NCBI GenBank assembly: GCA_037954235.1
Contig: JBBMOA010000007.1
Span: 944,501 to 1,008,500 of the forward strand
Reading direction: 5' to 3'
From: Aulostomus chinensis
Lineage: Eukaryota > Chordata > Actinopteri > Syngnathiformes > Aulostomidae
DNA: 64,000 nt
Shown in pieces: positions 58,301 to 64,000 of the stretch. The notes beneath the pieces were generated by a model. The model did no database searches. It was not told where the DNA came from and saw nothing but the letters and a program-made list of their open reading frames with translations. Numbering within the stretch: the stretch's first letter is position 1; the number at the start of each line of letters is the position of its first letter. The translations under genes were made by a program, and so were the position numbers.

Positions 58301-59769
58301 TAGCAACTTGGTGTCTTTTGATCAAACTGTTCACCGAACTGATTTTGGTAGGTGTCCATGTGCTGGGAGGACTGTGTTGATGCTGTTGTCAAACATGGCT
58401 ACCCAGCGGGAGCATCTGTAGGTGGAGCCACTGACACCCCGACGCCAGTGTATGCAGGCGCTAGCGGCCAGCCAGACCAGCGGAGGAAGCAATCCCAGCT
58501 GCTCGCAAACGCTGGCGCTGAGATACTTTGGAAGTATCGAGCGATCTGCAGCCCGGCTGGAGCGGCCCTAGCACAGTTGGGTTTTGATGTCCTGAACTGT
58601 CAACGTCACCGACTGTAGAAGTTCAAAGTTCAGATGAGGGTTTGTGCTTGTTTTCATCTCCCTGCTCTGAAGGGTTGAGTCGAGAGAATCGCTCTCATCT
58701 GTTTCCAGACATGTGGGAGCATTTACACTCGATCTGGAGAATTTATTTAGGCGTTGGGATTGATTTATCTCCGCTTCTCCCCTCGTGGAAGCCTTGTCAT
58801 GACACAAACTAGATGAAGTGCTGTGGTGGGCAACATGAAACAGGGTTTTCTTGCTTAGCGAGGGGCATTTCTTCAAGTCGGTGATGATCTGTGGCAGAGT
58901 TTGGCGGCTTGGTCCCCCGGCTCAGGTTGGTTTTTGGAGCTTTTCTTGAAGAAATGTCAGAGCCACGTCTGAAATATTCAACTCAAAGCAAGAGTGGCAT
59001 CATCCATCAGCATCTTCACACGGGGAACGACACCCCCGCTCCAAACATGGATCAGCCTGAGGTTTCTCTGGCCTCTGTAGCGCCAGTGTGTGAGGTACAG
59101 CCGTTGTCTAGTGACAGCACGCTGGGCTGACGGGGGATTAAACGCTGCAGGTGTGTTTGAGGGAACCTCTGGCGTGCATGCGAGGAGCGAGTGAGTCACT
59201 CTTCACGCTCATCATCCAGGATTGAGTCATGAAGCTCTCATCTTTTTAAAGGCTTTTTAGCCACACAATAGCCGGCTCTGTCTGCCACCGGCCGCAGAGA
59301 CGGACCGGCCACATCCTCACACAAATGGCTGCTCTCGTGTCAGGTCTCCCTCCATCTGTCACTCTGCTTCTTTTCTCATTTCTTTCACCCGCCGCCCCCC
59401 CCCCTCTCTGATGTGTCTGTGCTTTAATCTCTGCTGTCATCTCTCCACTCCTGTCTTTGCTCCATTCATATTCTGTCTCCCACAGTGACACGAAGACGTG
59501 GGAGTGGCGTTCCATCGGCTCCCTCGTAACATATCTAACCGGGACCAGTTAGCTTAAACAGCATGCGACATAATGAGTGACGATCGCCTGAGCCAACGGC
59601 CGTGTTTTCCAGTGCCTCACCTCTGACCATTCCTCTCTGTCACGTGTCCCAGGCTGCTGAGCTGGCCCCGGCGCTGCCCGCCGACATGGAGGTGAAAGAG
59701 GCCATCCAGGGCGCCATCCAAGGAGAGAACGGCGAGGTGGTCCAGATCGTCACGTCTGTAGCTACCTGA
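16007..59769 (+). CDS. banp: BANP / SMAR1, BEN-domain nuclear protein, complete coding sequence
   Basis: Nuclear sequence-specific DNA-binding protein that activates CpG-island promoters carrying CGCG elements and is also described as a matrix-associated repressor. Coding exons: 16007-16076, 16308-16417, 16515-16714, 17650-17733, 17896-18068, 22573-22812, 25386-25544, 29212-29333, 31215-31286, 33752-33796, 55366-55506, 59653-59769. Phases agree and the sum is 1533 nt (510 residues plus stop), close to mammalian BANP. In order: acidic N-terminus, basic KKKRK at 38-42 (likely nuclear signal), coiled coil about 73-105, SPIQVPMVAGSP, acidic/serine region, BEN domain about 229-330, then a Gln-rich IGEDGQVQV/HIAQVPQG/GQDGQ repeat-like tail. 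Introns are GT-AG except intron 9 (GC-AG). Intron 10 is 21.6 kb. The gene appears intact. Confidence 0.96.
16308..16417 (+). CDS. banp: banp coding exon 2, basic nuclear signal
   Basis: Residues 24-60. Contains the basic run KKKRK at 38-42, the likely nuclear localisation signal, followed by an Asn/Ser-rich stretch. Acceptor ctgccag; donor gtactt. Confidence 0.88.
16515..16714 (+). CDS. banp: banp coding exon 3, coiled coil
   Basis: Residues 61-126. RLEGIESKLQALDATCKALA forms a heptad-like coil, and SPIQVPMVAGSP is strongly conserved in BANP. The donor at 16714 (gtaagc) is preferred over one 3 bases earlier because it restores KVRCVVPQ as in mammals. Confidence 0.93.
17650..17733 (+). CDS. 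banp: banp coding exon 4
   Basis: Residues 127-154, reading VVPQTNVIVSSEP and ending ENLLSK. Acceptor ccccctcag; donor gtgagt; phase 2 at both ends. Confidence 0.9.
17896..18068 (+). CDS. banp: banp coding exon 5
   Basis: Residues 155-212. RRRQNTILVKVPGPEE, then the acidic/serine segment ESGSEASDSVS and NVTLITLNSE, all BANP hallmarks. Followed by a 4.5-kb intron. Confidence 0.95.
18069..22572. other. banp intron 5
   Basis: No exon or classifiable transposon recognised in 4.5 kb. An ATG trinucleotide repeat lies at 21159-21183. Open frames on both strands are short and lack homology signals. Confidence 0.5.
21159..21183 (+). repeat. (ATG)8 microsatellite
   Basis: Eight pure ATG units in banp intron 5. 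Confidence 0.95.
22573..22812 (+). CDS. banp: banp coding exon 6, first half of BEN domain
   Basis: Residues 213-292. DDYPGGTWLGDENNPEMRVRC leads into DMLHITTNCRTAEKMALTLL and NLSGQGKHGKKQLDPL, the N-terminal part of the BEN fold that contacts DNA. Acceptor tttctag; donor gtgagt. Confidence 0.97.
23296..23738 (+). mobile_element. tRNA-derived SINE with GGAT tail, copy 1
   Basis: Head GGAGCAGTGGTCC...AAGAAGGTTGTGG resembles a degenerate tRNA promoter. The body (ACAGTCCAAAGACATC, ATGGTTGTCTGTCTCTATGT, CTGGTGACCTGTCCAGG, GATAGGCTCCACCC) is a widespread teleost element, and the tail is (GGATGGAT)n. An 11-bp target duplication ATGTCTGTCAT flanks it (23285-23295 and 23739-23749). Located in banp intron 6. 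Confidence 0.85.
25386..25544 (+). CDS. banp: banp coding exon 7, second half of BEN domain
   Basis: Residues 293-345. HLFHKFGITESDWYRIKQSI then KCRTAWRRKQRGQSLAVKSF, near-identical to mammalian BANP and rich in basic residues expected at the DNA interface. Confidence 0.97.
25735..26460. mobile_element. Dispersed teleost repeat, unassigned
   Basis: Opens with TTTATTTAACCTGGTCGG... and AGGGAAGCCTGGCCAAGACAGCAGC, phrases I associate with a common fish interspersed repeat. The minus-strand open frame through it has no transposase or reverse transcriptase motif. Boundaries approximate; banp intron 7. Confidence 0.35.
28975..29080. mobile_element. Fragment of a dispersed fish repeat
   Basis: AAGGTTATTTGTACAACACATTTCACA...GTGAACTTCAAAGGAAATGTAAACA resembles the 3' end of common teleost LINE/SINE families ('TTTATTTGTATAGCACATTT'). 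About 130 bp before banp exon 8. Confidence 0.4.
29212..29333 (+). CDS. banp: banp coding exon 8
   Basis: Residues 346-386. LHYTLANQQVQFHRIGEDGQ aligns with the mammalian ALHYALANAQQVQIHQIGEDGQ region, while the preceding proline-rich part of mammalian BANP is much shorter here. Acceptor ctcctgaccag. Confidence 0.92.
30297..30366. repeat. CA/GACAGGCA minisatellite
   Basis: Three to four near-identical 18-bp units (ACACACACACAGACAGGC) in banp intron 8. Confidence 0.85.
31215..31286 (+). CDS. banp: banp coding exon 9 with GC donor
   Basis: Residues 387-410, QLHIAQVPQGEEVQITQDSE. The exon ends GAG and is followed by gcaagt, the optimal GC-AG donor, which runs directly into a TG repeat. No GT donor nearby keeps the frame and homology. 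Confidence 0.92.
31287..31338 (+). repeat. banp: (TG)n microsatellite starting at the GC splice donor
   Basis: Begins with the intron 9 donor GCAAGT and continues as about 24 TG units to 31338. The U1-pairing bases are thus contiguous with the repeat. Confidence 0.95.
32378..32441 (-). mobile_element. tRNA-derived SINE head (minus strand)
   Basis: On the minus strand: an A-box-like GGCTCAGTGGTTGG, then GCCTCACAGAAACAAGGTCC, then a B-box-like GGCTCAAGTCC. This is the tRNA-like head of a teleost SINE; the body is not clear. banp intron 9. Confidence 0.55.
33752..33796 (+). CDS. banp: banp coding exon 10 (45-nt microexon)
   Basis: Residues 411-425, GNLQIHQVHVGQDGQ, matching mammalian GNLQIHHVGQDGQ with an extra two residues. 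In phase at both ends, so it could be skipped without a frameshift. Confidence 0.9.
34441..35467 (+). repeat. 1-kb (CA)n/(CACACT)n satellite array
   Basis: About 1030 bp of CA repeat punctuated by CT at irregular multiples of two. All three plus frames stay open throughout (His-Thr, Leu-Thr, Ser-His strings) because the repeat has no stop; these are not proteins. The first third favours CACACACT units and the last third CACACTCT units. Located in banp intron 10. Confidence 0.95.
35470..43327. other. banp intron 10, first geneless stretch
   Basis: No exon, RNA gene or well-supported transposon seen in about 7.9 kb. A short C9/(CA)n tract is at about 36162-36194. Open frames are short and without family motifs. 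Confidence 0.45.
43328..43698 (-). mobile_element. tRNA-derived SINE with GGAT tail, copy 2
   Basis: Reverse complement of the same element as copies 1 and 3, with all body segments present and the GGAT tail at 43328-43365. The head ends at GGCCGTC near 43698. I found no clear target duplication. Confidence 0.85.
43753..44560. mobile_element. hAT-type transposon remnant with a BED-finger fragment
   Basis: The left end AGGGCTGGGCAGTATGACC resembles the terminal repeat of teleost hAT elements. On the minus strand at 44040-44209 a frame reads WFGFKPSDAEQ...CKMCRVTVTANRG, the pattern of a BED zinc finger at the N-terminus of hAT transposases; the second Cys/His half is lost. No downstream catalytic domain is present. 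Boundaries approximate. Confidence 0.5.
44561..48260. other. banp intron 10, second geneless stretch
   Basis: No exon recognised. Contains a SINE tail remnant at 47310-47374 (CTTAACAGATTAATGG then GGATGGAT), and a (CA)n at 48065-48089. The sequence near 46990-47035 (TTGCAGGGATTAGTAAAGTTATT) resembles a LINE 3' end. Confidence 0.4.
48270..50430 (-). mobile_element. L1-like LINE, 5'-truncated, broken reverse transcriptase
   Basis: Minus-strand segments in order: AAILSLDTQLATDRTEWHYL (palm motif A region, near 50290-50350), NNVVSKPFNL-type block, QGCPLPPMLFTLAIEPL (motif B), YADDAILFLTRLKDS with the catalytic YADD at 50027-50038, then NGFTYLGVKIT (about 49830). Frames shift between segments and the endonuclease is absent. 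The 3' end is near 48270. Inserted antisense in banp intron 10. Confidence 0.85.
50431..52735. other. Geneless stretch between L1 and L2 in banp intron 10
   Basis: No recognised exon or element. A plus-strand frame at 50712-51065 is open for 117 codons but shows no motif I know and no splice context. Confidence 0.4.
52740..54700 (-). mobile_element. L2-like LINE, broken reverse transcriptase and 3' end
   Basis: Minus-strand pieces in order: VTPILKKPSSDPNNFNNLR, AFDTISNTILLDRRASLGIS, FIQLRTFNSHPYPLSGVPQG (motif B), a degenerate catalytic box YMDDT at 53672-53683 instead of YADDT, VKRLGVVLDSSLSFQTHINN, LHKLQLVQNSA-type block and LQQLHWLPAKFLIDFKILL. Several frameshifts. The 3' UTR reaches about 52740. 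Inserted antisense in banp intron 10, close to exon 11. Confidence 0.88.
54815..55125 (+). repeat. 24-bp GA/GGTGGAGCAGG minisatellite
   Basis: Roughly 12 units of GAGGAGGAGATGGAGCAGGT plus CTGGG, purine-rich on the plus strand. It sits at the 5' side of the L2-like element and may have expanded from it. Long frames on both strands (Trp-Ser-Arg-Ser-Gly or Cys-Ser-Thr-Ser strings) are repeat artefacts. Confidence 0.9.
55366..55506 (+). CDS. banp: banp coding exon 11
   Basis: Residues 426-472. VLRGAQLIAVASADG and DIQVQYVQLAPVADHT match mammalian BANP. It lies across a 21.6-kb intron, about 240 bp downstream of a minisatellite that borders an L2-like LINE. Confidence 0.95.
55570..56458 (+). repeat. 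SINE tail expanded into a 770-bp GGAT/GATGAATG satellite
   Basis: The sequence CACCCTTAACAGGATAAGAGGTAGAAG at about 55673-55700 is the 3' end of the SINE family found elsewhere in the window. From there an array of GGATGGATGATGGATGAATGGATGAT variants runs to 56458. Several minus-strand frames stay open (His-Pro-Ser-Ile strings) and are not genes. banp intron 11. Confidence 0.92.
56750..57668 (+). repeat. 920-bp pyrimidine-rich minisatellite, 20/22-bp units
   Basis: About 43 units of TACTGCCCCTCTCCTATCCC, in 20-bp and 22-bp (extra CT) versions with C/T point variants. The strand is about 85-90% pyrimidine. Because the units are not multiples of three and contain no stop, plus frames stay open for up to 400 codons. 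banp intron 11. Confidence 0.93.
57669..59652. other. Rest of banp intron 11
   Basis: No exon or transposon recognised in about 2 kb; a C10-type run is at about 59395-59403. Confidence 0.45.
59653..59769 (+). CDS. banp: banp coding exon 12 (C-terminus)
   Basis: Residues 473-510 and TGA. AAELAPALPADMEVKEAIQG followed by GENGEVVQIVTSVAT. More acidic than the mammalian tail but keeps the hydrophobic ending. Confidence 0.9.
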   Translation, partial: AAELAPALPADMEVKEAIQGAIQGENGEVVQIVTSVAT

Positions 59770-60575
59770 GAGAGCCCTGTGGTTCAGCCTGGAACGTTGA
59801 GTCATGGCGGAGCATCGCAGTCAACAAACGCACAGTCTGACGAGCAGTTTTAACAGACGCTGAAGGTCGTTGAATGAAGTGTCTTGTTATGTTTTTGTTG
59901 TTCCTCCTTTACAAACTTCTCATCGCCAACCAGAAGTCACAATCTGGAAGAACTCACAGACTTAAAGACCACGATACTTTCAAATCAGCTGTGTGGTGTT
60001 TTCATCACCAGACAGACCAGGCCCAAGACCGTACACAGTGGGATTAGTTTCTCCCCAGGACCAGACCGTCACCATGGCGCTTCATCAGCACACACACTTG
60101 TTTACAGAAACCTTGGAAAATAGTGGCGTTATTTGGAGTCAAGTTTCTGGCCTAAGCCTGAAACCCCCTGGATCCCACCTCACACGCCCGTGCTCTGCTC
60201 CGTCTCTCGTCATCGCTCTCGTCACTCCGGACTTTAGAGGGAGTGGATTCAGCCGAGGACAGCTACCCTCGGTTGTGATGAATTAATTTCCCCGCCACTC
60301 TTTCTGATTTAATCCATGCTGTGTCTCCCGGCTGTGAGCCCTACCCTTCACTTTCTTCAGCATGCTTTCGTACTCTTTAACCGCACAGCTTTGTTTGATT
60401 CTTCTAATTGTAACATGCCGAAGCTTTGGGGGGAGCTTTAATCTCAGAGGTAGAAGACCATGAAATAGAAGAGGTGGTGCCAGTGGTAGACAGTACGAGT
60501 TGCTTGTAGAAAACCAAGAAAACCTTGAAGTTGTTTATTTCCCCGTTTTGTGTCTGTGGAAGATACATTCATGTG

Positions 60576-60581
60576 AATAAA
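60576..60581 (+). other. banp: Poly(A) signal of banp
   Basis: AATAAA about 810 bp past the stop codon, giving a 3' UTR from 59770 to roughly 60600. I see no earlier canonical signal. Confidence 0.7.
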
Positions 60582-60599
60582 ACATGGCTGTGGTTGCCA

Positions 60600-62470
60600 T
60601 AAAAGTGTGTTTTCATTTTGCTTGGTTTCTGTATTTTCTCTCTCTGCCATCAAGCGTGGCCGTCAAAATGGCTTCAAAGTTTTCCGAGATGAGACTTTGC
60701 TTACATGCAGTGGAAACAGACAATTGAGGAGAGCGAGAAATGCTAGTTAGGGTTTGAGGTCACGTTTCATGTTGAGCCAAGTAAATGTGTATCTAGTCAG
60801 CGTTAAGAACTCAAGGATGATGCTACTGTATTGTCAGCAGTCCTGCCAAACTAGACGCTAATTAGACTGGAATTAATACCTCGGTCTCTGGCTAACACCG
60901 CCATCCACTTCAGGGCCTCGCCGTGCTCCGGTCGGCGTGTTGGAGTGATGCTCTGCTCTCATGAAGAACATCTTTGCAGGCTGCTAGAATGCAGATAAGC
61001 CAGGCAGTGTGGAGCTGTGTTGGTGCGGGAAGTTTCCCATGCTCCGTGTGATGTAATGGTGTATTTTGGAGTTGGGGGGCGAAAAAATGAACTTGATAAA
61101 ACAACATCCACGGACTTGGCTGCTTCCTCCTCGTCTGCTAGTGCTGTCTCTGACCTCCACACGCCGCCTCTTCATCTGCTCTGCTCCTCGCCGCGTCTGC
61201 TCCTCCACTTGTGATTTCCTGTTTCTCCTCAGGAAGCTGTTTACTGTCCATTTACTCCCCTTTTAAACAAATTTGCTAAGCTGGTCGGGAGGTCAGCAGG
61301 CCGCATGGCTGCGTCCGCCCCCCCAAAAAGTCTTGACACAGCTGAGCTCGACTAATGGCTTGGAAGAGCGTCCCCCCCAGTGACCCCTCCATTAAATATT
61401 GGACTTAGAAGGGAACAGACTCTGCTCCTCACTTTTACAAGCCTGGGCTCCATCCAGGAGCCAGAGTGGTTGCCGTAGCAACGAGCCCTCTCTCAGGCTG
61501 CCTGGATGATAACCTGCTGAAAACAGAAATGAGTGATTGATGGAGGAATGAGATTGTTTGGAGGCGGAAAGCATGTTTGGGGAGGAGGAGTGGAGCGATG
61601 GAGGGAACCCAAACCATGCTCTGCGTTCTCCTGCAGAGTTGGCGGTTGCACCAGCATCTCCAGAACAAATGTGCACCAACCTGGGCTCGCCTGGCATGAG
61701 ACTGCCCCCCAGCAGCAGCTCCACAAGCGCTTATCTCAGGAAGTGTAGAAAAGAGGGAACACATTTGTGTGAATGCCCAAACACAAGGATCATCAATCAG
61801 CAAATGTTAATCTTTTGGAAAGCGAGCTCCGCTCAGCCAGGATTGATCTGTTTTATGTCCAGAGACGGATTACGTCAGTGTCTCCTTCTACACTCCTTTT
61901 CAAATCTTTCTCTCTGAATATGTCAAAAGGTTACCTGCGAGGCATGCGAACGCCGCTTGCGAGACATCTCTCTCCTTTGTGTTTGCAGTTGCATGTCAAC
62001 AAAGAGCGTCTCACTTTACAGCCATGAAATCCTGGAGCTTGTGGGCTCTAAATGGGGGAGCAGCTGAGTCTGGGCCTTCAGCAGCGTAGAAAACAAAGAG
62101 CCCCGGACGAAGGTCCAGGGATGGTGCGGTGCCTTATCTGCTCTTTCTGTTTGCCCGGGGGCTGACAGGCGGCTGCGCCCGGAGATCTGTGTTGATCATC
62201 CATCATTCGTCCTCCTCCAAGCTGCTGCGTTCCCTCTCATGACTCAACGGCCTTTGTTTTTAGAACCACAACAGGAAGGAATTGTTGTAAACGAGGCTCT
62301 GTAGAAACGAGCGTCAGGAGGGGCGACTGCAGGGCCGCAGGGGGTCCAAGCAGTACTTCACAGGTCAGAGTACATGGGACCAGGAAGACATTACTTCTGT
62401 AGTACTGTAGTTTCCATGTATGTAAATATACTTATGTGACATAAAAGAGGCTGGCCGCGGTATCGTGCGT
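60600..62470. other. Intergenic, downstream of banp
   Basis: No gene, RNA or classifiable repeat recognised in about 1.9 kb. It is locally GC-richer than the banp introns; open frames are short and unsupported. Confidence 0.45.
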
Positions 62471-62477
62471 GCGTGTG

Positions 62478-62558
62478 TGTGTGTATATATATATATATAC
62501 ACATATATATACATATATATGTATATATATATATACATATATATACACATATATATAC

Positions 62559-62589
<31 letters not shown>

Positions 62590-62843
62590 TATATATACAT
62601 ATATATGTATATATATATATATACACATATATATACATATATATGTATATATATACATATATATGTATATATATACATATATATACATATATATGTATAC
62701 ACACATATATATACATATATGTATATATACATATATGTATATATAAATATATATGTATATATATACATGTATATATGTGTATATATGTATATATGTGTAT
62801 GTATATATTTATATGTATATGTGTATATATATACATATAAATA
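62478..62843. repeat. TATA/CATATA alternating repeat
   Basis: About 365 bp of TATATACATATATATGTATA-like alternating purine-pyrimidine sequence containing many self-complementary segments, open in several frames. It directly abuts SINE copy 3. Confidence 0.95.
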
Positions 62844-62846
62844 TGG

Positions 62847-63245
62847 AGCAGCACGGTGGAGCAGTGGTCCTCACTGTGGCCCCCAGCAAGAAGGTTGTGG
62901 GTGGAGCAGTGGTCCTCACTGTGGCCCCCCATCAAGAAGGTTGTGGGTGGAGCCCCGGCTGCAGCACGGGGTCTTTCTGGGTGAGTCTCCATGTTCTCCC
63001 TGTTCCTGCTGGGTTCTCTCTGGTACTCCAGCTTCCTCCACAGTCCAAAGACATCAAGAGGGACCAGGTTAATCCAGACTCTAAATTGACCGTAGGCGTG
63101 GCTGGGAGAGCCAATGGTTGTCTGTCTCTATGTGTTGGCCCTGCCATGGACTGGTGACCTGTCCAGGGGGAAGGCTGCTGGGATAGGCTCCACCCCCCCG
63201 CGACCCTTAATGTGTAGGAATAAGAGGAAGATGACGATGGATGGA
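62847..63245 (+). mobile_element. tRNA-derived SINE, copy 3, with duplicated head
   Basis: Same family as copies 1 and 2. The head GTGGAGCAGTGGTCCTCACT is present twice (about 62858 and 62901) with the AAGAAGGTTGTGGGTGGAGC segment, so about 43 bp is tandemly duplicated. The body is complete and ends CGACCCTTAATGTGTAGGAATAAGAGG...GGATGGAT. Confidence 0.88.
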
Positions 63246-63476
63246 TATATATATATATATATATATATATAATGTGTTTGTATATACATACACACGTAAA
63301 AATGTGTATATATACATACATATAGATAAATATTTACATATACATCTATATTATGTATATACACATATATACATTTGTATATATACATACGTAAATATAT
63401 ACAAATGTGTATACATATATACATACATATACTGTATGTATATAAATATACATATATTTATATACATGAATACATA

Positions 63477-63519
<43 letters not shown>
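63246..63519. repeat. TA-rich tract after SINE copy 3
   Basis: (TA)n at 63246-63270, mixed TATACATA sequence, then (TG)n(TA)n at 63477-63518. The SINE therefore lies between two AT repeats. Confidence 0.92.
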
Positions 63520-63521
<2 letters not shown>

Positions 63522-63699
63522 CAAATAAGAGAAAATAAGACTACATAAACTAAATTAAAATATCATGGCCGCCATTTTACCTGCAGTCCATAAAGTGGGC
63601 TTCACTGCGACCCACTTCAAAACGCACACTTTCATTTCTAGTTTACAGTAATATGTACAATGTAGACCATGTACCATCAGTAGTTTTTATGGGGGGGGG

Positions 63700-64000
63700 G
63701 GGCAGGTCGGCTCATCACGTGACAGCACTACGAGCTGCTTGGCGCGCGCCAGGCGATGGTCCTCGTGCCACCTGGAGACGCGGGGACGAGTTCGGCCCGT
63801 CCGAGCGAAGCGGTCCCGGACACGAGTGCTCGTCCCCGGCGTCCGAGCCGGAGAGAAGCGAGCGGGGGCTCGGAGGGAGGGAGGGGAGGTCCTCCTGCAG
63901 CTGAGGGAGCAGATGTGAGGAGAGGAGGGCGCGCTCCTCCGCACGAACACTCCACGATGCTCCCCGGTCAACGAGTTCGCTGAAGCGCAGAGGTGCCAGC
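63700..64000. promoter_or_regulatory. CpG-rich segment at the window end
   Basis: GC-rich with frequent CpG (GGCGCGCGCC, GACGCGGGGACGAG, CGTCCGAGCCGG). After a C/G homopolymer it contrasts sharply with the AT-rich sequence before it. It looks like the start of a CpG island, perhaps the promoter or first exon of a neighbour outside the window. No coding frame is recognised. Confidence 0.45.

Noticed and set aside
62391..63072. Tyr/Ile-rich open frames on both strands
   Set aside because: Translations of TATA/CATATA repeats and the adjoining SINE.
1..64000. Prokaryotic-style systems (operons, CRISPR, phage islands)
   Set aside because: Gene structure, splice sites and repeats are clearly those of a vertebrate genome; the regular repeats are simple satellites without spacers.

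Overview
The window looks like nuclear DNA from a teleost fish, probably a percomorph. It has two interrupted vertebrate genes in a background of fish repeats: Tc1/mariner, DIRS-like, L1-like and L2-like elements, a hAT remnant, tRNA-derived SINEs with GGAT tails, and many long micro- and minisatellites. There are no bacterial-type operons, ribosome binding sites or CRISPR arrays. Nearly all open frames outside the two genes are repeat-coded or chance.

Gene 1 (minus strand, 2766-12489) is an intact 13-exon carboxylesterase of the CES2/cocaine-esterase type. All 13 exons join in frame by my hand reading (1683 nt, 560 residues). The oxyanion-hole HGGG, the Ser/Glu/His triad, both disulfide pairs, a signal peptide and an ER-retention-like C-terminus are visible. 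Its 5-kb intron 3 holds an unidentified open frame, a CA repeat, and two decayed Tc1 copies, one of which is interrupted by a 564-bp inverted-repeat element with a 3-bp target duplication.

Gene 2 (plus strand, promoter near 14.5-14.7 kb, coding 16007-59769, poly(A) signal at 60576) is banp (BTG3-associated nuclear protein / SMAR1), a BEN-domain DNA-binding protein. Twelve coding exons join in frame (1533 nt, 510 residues). One intron uses a GC donor. The probable 5' exon contains a 9/10 match to TCTCGCGAGA, the CGCG element that BANP itself binds, so autoregulation is possible.

Layout: 1-2.5 kb, decayed DIRS-like retroelement; 2.6-12.5 kb, carboxylesterase; 12.5-14.6 kb, head-to-head intergenic region with a pyrimidine minisatellite, a 226-bp inverted duplicate of sequence from carboxylesterase intron 3, and a tRNA-Arg relic; 14.6-60.6 kb, banp, whose 21.6-kb intron 10 holds a 1-kb CA/CT array, a SINE, a hAT remnant, an L1 and an L2; 55.7-57.7 kb, two large satellites in the last intron; 60.6-64 kb, no recognised gene, a SINE between TA-rich tracts, and a CpG-rich end that may be the promoter of a neighbouring gene.

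The two genes have no evident shared pathway. One is a luminal or secreted hydrolase and the other a nuclear CpG-promoter regulator; only their divergent arrangement links them.
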